Positions 26,828-36,922 of a stretch of 64,000 nucleotides of DNA are shown here, piece after piece (positions within the stretch are counted from its first letter, which is position 1; each line of letters begins with the position of its first letter). The position numbers were made by a program, and so were the translations under genes. The DNA lies in the NCBI GenBank assembly GCA_035489755.1, contig DATGZK010000082.1, forward strand, positions 1 to 64,000, read 5' to 3'. Under the pieces are notes generated by a model. The model made no database searches. It was not told where the DNA came from and saw nothing but the letters and a program-made list of their open reading frames with translations. This DNA comes from UBA9160 sp035489755. Its GTDB lineage: Bacteria; Myxococcota_A; UBA9160.

Positions 26828-28117
26828 ATGCAGCTCGGGGGCCAAGGCTCGGGGGAGGCGCGGGTGCCGCAGCTGGCGCCCGGGTGCGACCCGGCCCGAC
26901 TCCCGCTCTCTCCGGCCGAGGGCTACCTCCTTTCGCGAATCGACGGCCGGACTCCCTGGAGCCTTTTGCGCCAGATCGGAGGCCTCCCGCCGAGCGAGGT
27001 CGACCGCTGTCTCGAACGCTGGGTCTTGGAAGGCATCCTTGTCGTCGACGGATCCGCGCCGAAGTCGAACCCGCCCCCGGGAGGAGCTCCCGGCAAGGAC
27101 AAAAGGGAGGGGGAGGACTCAAAGGCCGCGCCGCACCCGCCGCTCGAGGCGGCACCCAGCGCGGCGGCGGCTTCACCGGCGAGCGTCGAGACTGACGAGA
27201 GCCTCGACCTTCCCGTCGAGGCGCAAGAGCGCATCCTCGAGTTCGAAAAGCGCCTAAAGCGCCCGTACCACGAGATCCTCGGCGTCCCCGCGACGGCAGA
27301 TGTGAAGGCGGTCAAGCGCGCCTACTTCGAGCTCTCGAAGGAATACCACCCCGACCGTTATTTCCGGCGGAACATTGGCCCCTTTGGGCCTCGTCTCGAG
27401 CGGATCTTTAAGCGCCTCGTGGAAGCCTATGAGCTTCTCTCGGACCCGGCGACGCGCGCGGAAGTGCAGCGCAATGTCGCGGAAGCGCCGCCGCCCGCCG
27501 CTGCCGCCGCCTCGGCGACCGAGAAGGCACCCGCCGGGCCGAGGAAAAAGCTTCCGCCCCTCCACCTCCACGCCCCCCAGCTGCGCGCGCTGGCCGAGCG
27601 CAAGGCCAAGGCGAAGGGCTTCTTTGAAACCGGCATGGCCGCGTTCAAGGAAGGCCGCTGGCGCGAGGCTGCCGCCAGCGTACGCCTCGCCATCGCCTTC
27701 GATCCCTGGAACGAGGCGGTGAAGGAGGCGTTCGGCGAGGTCCAGCACAAGGCGAACCAAGAGCGCGCCGAGCAGCTCCTTAAGGAGGCCAACGCAAACC
27801 TCGACCTGCGGCGCGTCGCCGAGGCATTGCCTCTTTTTGAGGAAGCGCTCCTCTACAGGCCGCACGATCCGGACGTCAATCACACGACGGCACGTCTTGC
27901 GTGGCTTGCAGCGGGAGACCTGAAGAAGGCCAAGGAGTACGCTGTCCGGGCGTGCGAGCTACGCCCTGAGGTGTCGACCTATCGCCGCACCTTGGGCCAA
28001 ATTTACAAGGCAGCAGGCCTCATCGCGAACGCGCGGCGCGAGCTCGAGGCGGTGCTGCGCATCGATCCGAAAGATGCAGAGGCGAAGCAGGAGCTTCGCA
28101 GTCTGCCGAAAAAGTGA
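26828..28117 (+). CDS. J-domain protein with N-terminal helical module and TPR tail
   Basis: 429 residues. Residues 25-75 form a small module (LSPAEGYLLSRIDGRTPWSL ... VLEGILVVDG) that resembles the C-terminus of the protein at 29720. An Ala/Pro linker leads to a J domain (about 143-215) with the HPD tripeptide intact in KEYHPDRYF, so it should stimulate an Hsp70 ATPase. After a second linker, TPR-like helices fill about 260-429 (AKGFFETGMAAFKEGRWREA). It lacks the G/F and zinc-finger regions of canonical DnaJ. The Hsp70 gene follows after 21 nt and is the obvious partner. It could act as a scaffold bringing clients or pathway proteins to that Hsp70. Confidence 0.85.
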   Translation: MQLGGQGSGEARVPQLAPGCDPARLPLSPAEGYLLSRIDGRTPWSLLRQIGGLPPSEVDRCLERWVLEGILVVDGSAPKSNPPPGGAPGKDKREGEDSKAAPHPPLEAAPSAAAASPASVETDESLDLPVEAQERILEFEKRLKRPYHEILGVPATADVKAVKRAYFELSKEYHPDRYFRRNIGPFGPRLERIFKRLVEAYELLSDPATRAEVQRNVAEAPPPAAAAASATEKAPAGPRKKLPPLHLHAPQLRALAERKAKAKGFFETGMAAFKEGRWREAAASVRLAIAFDPWNEAVKEAFGEVQHKANQERAEQLLKEANANLDLRRVAEALPLFEEALLYRPHDPDVNHTTARLAWLAAGDLKKAKEYAVRACELRPEVSTYRRTLGQIYKAAGLIANARRELEAVLRIDPKDAEAKQELRSLPKK

Positions 28118-28138
28118 GAGGGCAAGGGGGGAAAGTCC

Positions 28139-29710
28139 ATGGGGCGGGTGATCGGAATTGACCTTGGCACGACGAACTCGTGCGTCGCGGTGATGGAGAA
28201 CGGTCAGCCGACAGTAATTCCGAACGCCGGCGGCTACAAGACCACCCCGTCCATGTTCGCGATTTCGCAGGACGGAAAGCGCCTGGTCGGCCACCTCGCA
28301 AAGCGCCAGGCCATCACCAACGCGCGCAACACTGTCTACGCGTCAAAGCGTCTGATTGGGAGACGCTTCGATGCGCCGGAAGTGCAGAAGGCCATCGACC
28401 TTTGCCCCTACGAGATCGTGCGGGGCCCGAACGACGATCCGCGCATTCGGATCGGCGAGAAGACCTTCACCTGCCCCGAGCTCTCCGCCTTGATCTTGCG
28501 GGAAATGAAGCGGGTGGCAGAGGAGCACCTCGGCGAGCCCGTACGCGACGCGGTGATCACGGTGCCTGCGTATTTCAACGATACCCAGCGCCAGTGCACG
28601 AAGGACGCGGGCAAGATCGCCGGGCTTGAGGTGCTGCGCATCATCAACGAGCCCACCGCGGCGGCCCTCGCCTACGGCTTCGGGAAAAAGCGCGAGGAGA
28701 AGATCGCGGTCTACGACCTCGGCGGCGGGACTTTTGATATCTCGATTCTGGAGCTCGGTAGCGGCGTTCTCGAGGTGCTGGCAACCGGCGGGAACACGTT
28801 CCTCGGCGGAGAGGACTTCGACCGCCGGCTCGTGGCGCACCTGCTCGAACGCTTCCAGGAAGCCGAGGGGATCGACCTTCGGGCGGACGCCATGGCGCTC
28901 CAGCGCCTCAAGGACGCCGCGGAGAAGGCCAAGTGCGATCTCTCGACGCGCGATGTTACCGAGATCAATCTTCCCTTCGTCGCAAGCGACGCGCGGGGGC
29001 CGCGACACCTCAACCTCGAAGTCACCCGTGAGACGCTCGAGGGGCTGGTGGACGATATCGTCCGCCAGACGATCAAGATCGTAGAGTCGTGTCTGCACGA
29101 TGCGGGTCTTACCCACGACCAGATCGACCAGGTGGTGCTGGTCGGCGGGCAAACGCGCATGCCCCTCGTCCAGAACCTCGTGACCGAGCTTTTCGGCAAG
29201 CGTCCGCACAAGGGCGTCAATCCCGACGAAGTCGTGGCCGTCGGTGCGGCCATCCAGGGCGAGTCGCTGCTCAGCGAGGACAAGAACCTCCTGCTCCTCG
29301 ACGTGACGCCTCTCTCGCTGGGAATCGCGACCTTCGGTGGCCACTTCGCCAAGCTTATCGAGCGCAACACCACGGTGCCTGTGCGCAAGGGCCACATCTT
29401 CACCACCACCCGGGACAACCAGTCCGCTGTGAAGATCCGCGTGCTTCAGGGCGAGAGCGAAACCGCCTCGGAAAACGACCTGCTCGGCGAGTTCGTGCTC
29501 TCCGGCATCCGGCCCGCGCGCAAGGGCGAGCCGGAGATCGAGGTCTCCTTCGATATCGATGCGAACGGCATCGTCGCGGTGTCTGCACGGGACCAGGCGA
29601 CGGGCAAGGAGCAGTCCATCCAGGTGAATGCGACGGGCACACTCTCCGAGGAGGAGATCCAGCGGATCATCGACGAGAACGAACTCTATGAAGTGCAGCT
29701 CAAGGAGTAG
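28139..29710 (+). CDS. Lid-less Hsp70 (DnaK-like) chaperone
   Basis: 523 residues, about 110 fewer than housekeeping DnaK. The nucleotide-binding domain is intact: IGIDLGTTNSCVAV, VPAYFNDTQR, INEPTAAALAYG, AVYDLGGGTFDIS and VVLVGGQTRMP. The interdomain linker reads NLLLLDVTPLSLGI and the beta-sandwich substrate domain is present. It stops just after TLSEEEIQRIIDENE, where the helical lid would begin. No lid-like sequence continues in any frame; the next gene starts 9 nt later. It cannot be the only DnaK if a normal one exists elsewhere. It is flanked by a J-domain gene and a TPR gene. Confidence 0.93.
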   Translation: MGRVIGIDLGTTNSCVAVMENGQPTVIPNAGGYKTTPSMFAISQDGKRLVGHLAKRQAITNARNTVYASKRLIGRRFDAPEVQKAIDLCPYEIVRGPNDDPRIRIGEKTFTCPELSALILREMKRVAEEHLGEPVRDAVITVPAYFNDTQRQCTKDAGKIAGLEVLRIINEPTAAALAYGFGKKREEKIAVYDLGGGTFDISILELGSGVLEVLATGGNTFLGGEDFDRRLVAHLLERFQEAEGIDLRADAMALQRLKDAAEKAKCDLSTRDVTEINLPFVASDARGPRHLNLEVTRETLEGLVDDIVRQTIKIVESCLHDAGLTHDQIDQVVLVGGQTRMPLVQNLVTELFGKRPHKGVNPDEVVAVGAAIQGESLLSEDKNLLLLDVTPLSLGIATFGGHFAKLIERNTTVPVRKGHIFTTTRDNQSAVKIRVLQGESETASENDLLGEFVLSGIRPARKGEPEIEVSFDIDANGIVAVSARDQATGKEQSIQVNATGTLSEEEIQRIIDENELYEVQLKE

Positions 29711-29719
29711 CTGGGCGGC

Positions 29720-30403
29720 ATGGCGGAGTCGAAGGAGGACACGATCGAGCGCCTCATGCGCGAGGGCCTCAACCACTACGGCATGGGTGCCGTAGAGGAG
29801 GCCCTTCGCTCCTGGCGCGAGGTGCTACGGCTCGATCCCGATCACGCCGAGGCCCGCGACTTCGTGGCGACCGCGGAAGAGGCCGCCCACGCCGCAGCGC
29901 CGCCGCCTCGCGCGCCGCAGCCCCCCGCACCGATCGAGGTGCATGAGCACGCGGCCGCTGAGATCGCCCCAGGCGAGGAGGACGCCACCCTCGATGGGCT
30001 CGTGAGCGAGGGCCAGCGCCTCGTGCGCGAGGAGCAGCTCGAGGCGGGGCTCGATCTTTTGGAGGCCGTGGCGCGTCGCGAGCCCATGCGCCTCGAGGTG
30101 CACGGTCACATCGAGGACGTGCGCAGTCGCCTCGTGAAGCGCTACCGCGAACGCATGGGGGACCTCGGCAGCGTGCCGCGCCTGTCACTGGGTCTTTCTG
30201 ACGTCATGAAGTTCAACCTCCCTGCCCAGGCGGGTTTCATGCTCTCGCTGATTGACGGCGACACTTCGGTGGGTGACATCGTTTCCCTCTCGGGCATGGA
30301 CGCCTTCGAGGCGCTTCGCGTTCTTAGTGGCCTGCTCGACGCCGGCATCGTTTCGATCGGCGCCGCCGCGCGGCGGGAACGTCGCGGCGAGCGCGTCGAA
30401 TGA
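29720..30403 (+). CDS. TPR protein with C-terminal helical module, Hsp70-cassette partner
   Basis: 227 residues. An N-terminal TPR-like pair (YGMGAVEEALRSWREVLRLD, about 16-50) is followed by an acidic/Ala-Pro linker, a second helical repeat (about 90-145), and a terminal module (about 160-215: QAGFMLSLIDGDTSVGDIV ... LLDAGIVSIG). The last module aligns by eye with residues 30-75 of the J-domain protein, both having the [FY]-x-L-S-x-I-D-G-x-T core. It begins 9 nt after the Hsp70 stop, so translation is likely coupled. Function is unknown; it may bridge Hsp70 and the PAS protein or replace lid functions. Confidence 0.8.
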   Translation: MAESKEDTIERLMREGLNHYGMGAVEEALRSWREVLRLDPDHAEARDFVATAEEAAHAAAPPPRAPQPPAPIEVHEHAAAEIAPGEEDATLDGLVSEGQRLVREEQLEAGLDLLEAVARREPMRLEVHGHIEDVRSRLVKRYRERMGDLGSVPRLSLGLSDVMKFNLPAQAGFMLSLIDGDTSVGDIVSLSGMDAFEALRVLSGLLDAGIVSIGAAARRERRGERVE

Positions 30404-30419
30404 ACGGAGAGGCACGCGC

Positions 30420-31391
30420 ATGGTGACGGCGAAGCCGGCCTCCTTGCTCTCGTTCGTGGATACGCCGATCCTCGTGGCGGATCCCGACGGCTCCGCGGTC
30501 TACGCGAACCCCTCGTTCGAGGCGCGCTTTGCGCTCCCGCAAGGCGGAGCCCAAGGCCTGCCGCTCGCCACTCTCTTCGAATCGGGAGGGCGGGAAGAGG
30601 TGCTTCGTGCGTTCGCGGATGTGTGCGACGGGGGCCCGCCGTCGCGCTTTCGGCTCCGCGTCGGCGGCGTTGGCTATGTGGCCCTCGTCTCCCCCATCGT
30701 GACCGAAAGCGCGCGCATCGGCGCGATCTTGCTCTTGACCGAGGAGATGATCGGCGGCGAAAAGCTCCTCGCGTTTCATCGTGCGGTGCAGGAGCCCGTG
30801 GACGATCTCGGGGAGTGCCTCGACACCCTGCTCGACCAGACCGGCGGCCGGCGCAGCGAGCGCTACCGAGCGCTCGTCGAGGACAGCCTGCGCGCGCTGC
30901 AGCGGCTTCGCAAGTGGACGGACGAGCTCCAGAACATCGCCCTCGGACGCCCGGGTACAGTGGCCTCGGGGGCGCGCTTTGATATGCGCAGACTCCTGCG
31001 CCGCGCCGCCGCTGGCCTTGAGCGAGAGGCCCGAGGAGCGGGCTGCACGGTCGAGCTCTCAGTCCCCGCACAGCTGCCTCCGGTGCGCGGGGATGGCGAG
31101 CGCCTCGAGGCCGCGCTTGTGCACTGGCTGCGGGCGCGGGTCGCCCGCACGGCGGCGCCCTCGCTCATCCTTGCCGCAAAGGCAATCCCCATGGCCAACA
31201 ACAACGCTTCGGTTCTTCTCCTCGTGACCGAGGGTACGCCCGTCCGCGCCGGGGCCGCGGCGGCCGAGCCCGAGCTCGATCTCCTGCGCGACGCGATCGC
31301 GAGCCTCGGCGGAAACCTCCGCATTACGCCCACCGAGTCGGGCGGCCGCACGACGGCCATCCATTTCGAGGCGGGCCCCGCGCAGCCCTAG
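30420..31391 (+). CDS. PAS protein with degenerate histidine-kinase domain
   Basis: 323 residues from ATG 30420 with GGAGAGG upstream; a longer frame overlaps the previous gene. Residues 8-105 are a PAS fold (LSFVDTPILVADPDGSAVYA). A helical dimerisation-like part follows with a His in AFHRAVQEPVDDL, and an ATPase-like domain to the end. The N-box, normally NLLxNA, reads HWLRARVA, and no clear G1 DxGxG motif is seen, so ATP binding is probably lost. It is best read as a pseudokinase sensor or scaffold. It is the last gene of the Hsp70 cassette, 50 nt before argG. Confidence 0.75.
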   Translation: MVTAKPASLLSFVDTPILVADPDGSAVYANPSFEARFALPQGGAQGLPLATLFESGGREEVLRAFADVCDGGPPSRFRLRVGGVGYVALVSPIVTESARIGAILLLTEEMIGGEKLLAFHRAVQEPVDDLGECLDTLLDQTGGRRSERYRALVEDSLRALQRLRKWTDELQNIALGRPGTVASGARFDMRRLLRRAAAGLEREARGAGCTVELSVPAQLPPVRGDGERLEAALVHWLRARVARTAAPSLILAAKAIPMANNNASVLLLVTEGTPVRAGAAAAEPELDLLRDAIASLGGNLRITPTESGGRTTAIHFEAGPAQP

Positions 31392-31441
31392 GCAGCATGG
31401 CGCGGGCGCCCTGGTTACACTCGGCACCGGAGGTTCCGCGC

Positions 31442-32691
<1,250 letters not shown>

Positions 32692-32695
<4 letters not shown>

Positions 32696-33018
32696 TTACA
32701 CTCACACCGGCTGCGCAGGCGAAGGTGCGCGGTCTTCTCGAGCAGCAAGGCAGACTTGGGAAGGCTGCGCTGCGTGTGAGGGTCGTGGGCGGCGGCTGCT
32801 CCGGCTTCCAGTATCAGATGTACTTCGACGAGCAGGTCGACGATCTCGACCATCAAGTGGAAGCGGGGGCGGTACGGGTGCTGATCGACCCAATGAGTGT
32901 GCAGTACTTAAAGGGCGTCGAGATCGACTACCTCGACGGCCTAAACGAAAGCGGCTTCAAGATTCACAACCCGAACGCGCAGAGCGAATGTGGCTGCGGC
33001 AAGAGCTTCGGGGCCTAG
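32692..33018 (+). CDS. erpA: A-type iron-sulfur carrier protein
   Basis: 108 residues. A-type Fe-S carrier that hands [4Fe-4S]/[2Fe-2S] clusters to apoproteins. The three cluster cysteines are in place: GGGCSGFQYQM and the C-terminal ECGCGKSF. The closest subtype by eye is ErpA/HesB rather than IscA, but that choice is not firm. ATGA overlap with argG. The window encodes several likely Fe-S clients, including GlpA/GlpC-type proteins. Confidence 0.93.
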
Positions 33019-33046
33019 CGCAAGAGAAGGGGCGAACGCAAGAGCC

Positions 33047-33934
33047 GTGAGTCCTCTCGCGCTCGAGCCGCCTGCCGGCCTCGTGGAGCGCGTACTTTCC
33101 GAGATCGCAGGACTCCCGGCTGTGCGCGCGGTGGCCCTTGTCGGCTCTTTTGCCCGTGGCACGGCGCGGCAGGATTCCGACGTTGATTTTGGCGTCTTCT
33201 ACGACGAGGCCGAGCCGCCGAGTCCCGCCCTCGTCCGCTCCGTCGCAAAGCGCCTCCACGATGCGAAGGAGGGCGAGCCGGTCGTGACCGCGCCCTACGA
33301 GTGGGGCCCCTTCGTAAACGGCGGCGCCTGGCTCGTGGTGGGCGGGCGTCGCGTCGACCTCCTCTACCGCAATCTTGACCAAGTGCGCCGCGTGGTCGCC
33401 GATTGCCGAGCCGGCCGCATCGAGTCTCACTTCGAGCAGCAGCCCCCTTTTGGCTATTTCAGCTGGACCTACCTGGGCGACCTGCGCGAGTGTCGCGTCC
33501 TCCATGACCCGGCCGGGACGCTCGCGGCCCTGAAGGCGGAGGCGACCACGTTTCCGCCCGCGCTGCGCGCGGCGATCGTGCGCGACTTTCTGTGGTCGGC
33601 CGAGTTCACCTTGCTCTTCGCCAAGGGCTTTGCCGCGCGCCGCGATGTGCTGAATACGAGCGGCTGCATGACCCGCTGCGCGCGCGCACTTGTTCAGGTC
33701 CTCTTCGCCAGGAACGAGGTCTTTTTTACCAGCGACAAGACCGCGCTCTCCGAGACCCAGCGCTTTAGCGCCCGTCCGCGCGACTTCGAGCCTCGCCTCG
33801 AGGCGGTGCTCGCGGATCTCGGCTCAAGCGGCGGCGCTCTTGCGAGCAGCGTGGAAGCGATGCGCCTCCTCGTGGCCGAGACCGCGGCCCTGTGCCCGGA
33901 GTACCGCCCGAAGTACCCGAGTATCCTCGCCTAG
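33047..33934 (+). CDS. Pol-beta-type nucleotidyltransferase-domain protein
   Basis: 295 residues from GTG 33047; an upstream start would overlap erpA. The N-terminal 100 residues form a minimal nucleotidyltransferase fold with VGSFARGTARQDSDVDFGV: the GS motif and the DxD metal pair are intact, and a third carboxylate may lie in RRVDLLY. The C-terminal 170 residues are helical, like the DUF4037-type partner region of kanamycin-nucleotidyltransferase relatives. The substrate is unknown. It is separated by only 4 bp from the convergent UbiB-family gene. Confidence 0.82.
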   Translation: MSPLALEPPAGLVERVLSEIAGLPAVRAVALVGSFARGTARQDSDVDFGVFYDEAEPPSPALVRSVAKRLHDAKEGEPVVTAPYEWGPFVNGGAWLVVGGRRVDLLYRNLDQVRRVVADCRAGRIESHFEQQPPFGYFSWTYLGDLRECRVLHDPAGTLAALKAEATTFPPALRAAIVRDFLWSAEFTLLFAKGFAARRDVLNTSGCMTRCARALVQVLFARNEVFFTSDKTALSETQRFSARPRDFEPRLEAVLADLGSSGGALASSVEAMRLLVAETAALCPEYRPKYPSILA

Positions 33935-33938
33935 GGCG

Positions 33939-35477
33939 TTAGCTTCGGCCGGCAAGGAAGCGCAGGAGAAAGGGCACCGAGAGGCGCATCAGGTCGACGC
34001 TCGGGTCGAGCTCGGCGCCGAGCTGAAAGAGATAGGAAAGGGTCTTTGCGTAGAGCAGAAGCTCGTTCGGGAGATGGAGCCCGTCGGTCGATTGCAAGAG
34101 CGCCTTGGCTTCGTCTTTCAGCGAGAGGATGGCGCTCCCGCTCATGCCAAGGGGCGTCCCCCCGCCTTCGCTGATGCGCGCGAACATGGCGGAGACCGCA
34201 GTCCGAACCCTGGGTTCCGCTCCGGGCGCAATCATCCCCATGCGCTCCATGCCGGAGAGGAAGGCGCCGAGGTCGCGCTCCAAGAGGGCATAGATCCCCT
34301 TTCGCAGCTCCTCGCGGAGGGCGGGGTCGAGTCGCTTCGAGAGGCCAAAGTCGACGAAGAGAACCCGCGGGTGGCTGCTGGCTCCGGGCTCCTCGAGCAC
34401 GAAGAGGTTTCCTGGATGGGGGTCGGCGTGGAAGAGCCCATCCACAAAGACCTGCTTGGCGTAGGCGCGCGCGAGCACTTCGAGGACATCGCGGGGCGCA
34501 ACTCCAAGCCGTGCCAGCGCCGCGCGGTCAAGGATCGGAACCGCCGGCTGGTAGCTCATCGTGAGAACACGCCTTGTGCTGTGGCTTGTCACGATCTTGG
34601 GCACCACGATTTGTAACTCGTGGGCGAGATTGGCTGCGATTTCGGTAGCGACCCTCGCCTCGCGCTCGAAGTCGAGCTCCTCCGCGAGGCCCGTAGCGAA
34701 CTCTTCGAAGACGCGTCGCTGATCCACGCGCCCGCGGCCGCGCAAGAAAGAGAAGCCGGCGAGGGCAGCGCGGATCACGCCGAGGTCCGCGCGCAAAGAC
34801 GCCTCAAGCCAGGGGTGCTGGACTTTCACCGCGACTTCCCGCCCGTCCGGGAGAGCAGCGCGGTGGACTTGTGCGATCGAGGCGGTGCCGAGGGGAGTTG
34901 GGTCGAAGTGGGGATAGAGCGTTTCAAGCGGCGCTCCAAGATCCTCCTCCACCACCCCGCGAACCACCTCGAGGGGAAGCGGCGGCACCCGGTCTTGGAG
35001 CGAGGCCAGGGCCTCACGCGCCTTGGCGGGCAGCATGTCGATCCGCAGCGAGGCGAACTGCCCGGCCTTCACGAAGGCGCCCTTCAGATCGCCGAGCACC
35101 GTCGCAAGGGCGCGCGCGGCGCGCGTTAGACGCTCCTCCCGGCGTTTGGCGCGCCGCTCCGGCGAGAAGAACGGGTCGCCAAGCCGGCTCCACACGAGCG
35201 CGGCACCGATGCGCACGAAGCAAAACCCAAGACGCACGGTCGGCTCGATCCCCAGCACCCGGAGCTTGAAACGGAATCCGCCCTCGAGTCGTCGAACCCT
35301 CGGGAGTGCCCGAGCGCCGAGCGCAGGCGAAGACGGGGCGGGGATCGAGTCCAGCGTCCTTCTCCTTGACAACGAGCGGAGCCCTAGTTTAGAGAGGGAT
35401 CGCCGTTTCCCAAGGGAAGGCGCGCTGTCCCAAATCGCCCCAGACCGTTCGTCCCGGCGGACAAAGCGCCCACGCAT
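33939..35477 (-). CDS. UbiB/ABC1-family atypical kinase
   Basis: About 512 residues from ATG 35477. Atypical kinase-like ATPase; relatives (UbiB/Coq8, AarF) support quinone synthesis. Motifs: KAGQ in FVKAGQFAS, the Ala-rich loop (LGTASIAQVHRA), EELDFEREA, HADPHPGNLF and VDFGLSKRL. There are hydrophobic residues at the C-terminus but no clear two-helix membrane anchor. The first 60 residues are basic and unconserved, so the true start may be nearer 35372 (TTG); a start at 35588 would overlap the divergent DUF1329 gene. No other ubiquinone or menaquinone gene is nearby. Confidence 0.88.
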   Translation of the reverse strand: MRGRFVRRDERSGAIWDSAPSLGKRRSLSKLGLRSLSRRRTLDSIPAPSSPALGARALPRVRRLEGGFRFKLRVLGIEPTVRLGFCFVRIGAALVWSRLGDPFFSPERRAKRREERLTRAARALATVLGDLKGAFVKAGQFASLRIDMLPAKAREALASLQDRVPPLPLEVVRGVVEEDLGAPLETLYPHFDPTPLGTASIAQVHRAALPDGREVAVKVQHPWLEASLRADLGVIRAALAGFSFLRGRGRVDQRRVFEEFATGLAEELDFEREARVATEIAANLAHELQIVVPKIVTSHSTRRVLTMSYQPAVPILDRAALARLGVAPRDVLEVLARAYAKQVFVDGLFHADPHPGNLFVLEEPGASSHPRVLFVDFGLSKRLDPALREELRKGIYALLERDLGAFLSGMERMGMIAPGAEPRVRTAVSAMFARISEGGGTPLGMSGSAILSLKDEAKALLQSTDGLHLPNELLLYAKTLSYLFQLGAELDPSVDLMRLSVPFLLRFLAGRS

Positions 35478-35564
35478 GCTCGGATGGTCCCGTTCGGTTG
35501 GAAACGCTCTGCTCGTCAGGCTCACGCCTTGACGAAGGCCTGAACCGCAAGAAGGAGTCCTTTC

Positions 35565-36902
35565 ATGTTTTCGTCCGCCAGGCGCCATCTCTGTACGATC
35601 GGCGCAAGCGCGCTTGCAGTGCTTGCGATCGCAGCACCGGCCGCGGCCCAGAAAAAGGCCGAGGATACGGGTGTCGTGGGGCCCTCGTTCAAAGAAGGCG
35701 ACGTCATCACCTTCGACAAGGTCGACTCGCTAAAGCCTTTCCTGCCCCCGGAGTTTTGGAACAACCGCGACTTCTTCTTCTATGAAGGCATGAAGCTCGA
35801 GATCGGCCCCTCCTTCCGGGACTACACGCCGGCGGCGGAATACCAGGAAGCCACGAAGAAGTTCGCGGGTCAGGCCAAGATCGGCCCCGACGGCAGTCTC
35901 GAGAATTACACCGCCGGCGAGCCCTTCCCCATCGATCAGATCGACTGCAAGGGGGATCCCCAGGCGGGCGTAAAGATCATGTGGGACTTTGACTACCAAT
36001 GGAACGGCGACGGCTCTCAGGCCAGCTACTTCTATTCCTACTGGGACCGTGGCGAGCAGCTCCCGCTCTATTACGAGGGCACTTCGAAGACGATCCAGCT
36101 CTCTCACCGCGTGGAGAAGGAATATCTCGACGACCAGCAGGGCGATCTCTTCCGCGATGAGAAGCGAAAGAACGCATTCGGCGTCGAGGTGAGTGCCCCG
36201 TTCGACGCGCGCGGCATTGCGCTCATGACCTACCGCTACAAGTCCTCCGATGGCCCGCGTGACCAGGCCAAGAATGACGACACTTGGGTCTACGTGCCGA
36301 CGCTGCGTCGGGTTCGCCGGATTTCCACCGCCCAGCGCACGGACTCGGTTTCGGGCACCGACTTCACCTTCGACGATCTGCAGAGCTTCGCCGGCATCGT
36401 GCCCCAGTACGAATGGACCTGCATTGGCGAACAGGACATCATCGCGCCGATGAACTCCAAGGTGAAGGCGTACCCGTACTCGAAGGACCACAACTTTGGA
36501 CCCTACGGTCTCTCGTATGCCGATGACCGCTGGGAGCTGCGGCACGTGATCAAGGTGCGGATGAAGCCCAAGAACAAGGACCATCCCTATCACCACAAGG
36601 ACATCTACATCGACAAGCAGGCCATGGAAGCGGTGTATTCCTTCGCCTATGACCAGAAGGAAGAGCTCTGGAAGATCATCTGGCACAACCACCGCTGGAG
36701 TGAGGACGATCCGACCTGGTACCCGGGTTGGGAGGGGATCGCCAAGCCCCGGGACAACCGTGACGTCTCCGACATGATCGTGAACGTCCAGACCGGGACG
36801 GGGAACCGGATCGAGTTCTGGGACAGCAACGGCGTGCCCTACAACAGCAAGGGGAAGGTTCGGCGCTACATCGACGTGGGCCGCCTCACCATGGGGCGCT
36901 AA
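35565..36902 (+). CDS. Secreted DUF1329-family protein
   Basis: 445 residues. The signal peptide (LCTIGASALAVLAIAAPAAAQ) gives a periplasmic or outer-membrane-associated protein. The body has DUF1329 features: KEGDVITFDKVDSLKPFLPP, TYRYKSSDGPRDQAKNDDTW, VPTLRRVRRIS and many Trp/Tyr/His residues. The fold is thought to resemble LolB-type lipid-binding proteins. In Pseudomonas, Binatota and relatives DUF1329 genes sit with RND exporters and DUF1302 or YCF48 proteins, suggesting export of hydrophobic compounds; no RND gene is present here. AAGGAG precedes the ATG. Confidence 0.9.
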   Translation: MFSSARRHLCTIGASALAVLAIAAPAAAQKKAEDTGVVGPSFKEGDVITFDKVDSLKPFLPPEFWNNRDFFFYEGMKLEIGPSFRDYTPAAEYQEATKKFAGQAKIGPDGSLENYTAGEPFPIDQIDCKGDPQAGVKIMWDFDYQWNGDGSQASYFYSYWDRGEQLPLYYEGTSKTIQLSHRVEKEYLDDQQGDLFRDEKRKNAFGVEVSAPFDARGIALMTYRYKSSDGPRDQAKNDDTWVYVPTLRRVRRISTAQRTDSVSGTDFTFDDLQSFAGIVPQYEWTCIGEQDIIAPMNSKVKAYPYSKDHNFGPYGLSYADDRWELRHVIKVRMKPKNKDHPYHHKDIYIDKQAMEAVYSFAYDQKEELWKIIWHNHRWSEDDPTWYPGWEGIAKPRDNRDVSDMIVNVQTGTGNRIEFWDSNGVPYNSKGKVRRYIDVGRLTMGR

Positions 36903-36922
36903 CCGACGCCGCTTTCGCAGCG

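Noticed and set aside
33939..33960. A possible separate terminator between the nucleotidyltransferase and UbiB-family genes
   Set aside because: Only 4 bp separate the convergent genes, and no stem is evident.
35366..35394. TTGACA followed 16-17 nt later by a T/A-rich hexamer, a possible promoter for DUF1329
   Set aside because: It lies 170 nt upstream, inside the likely UbiB-family coding region, and the -10 match is poor.
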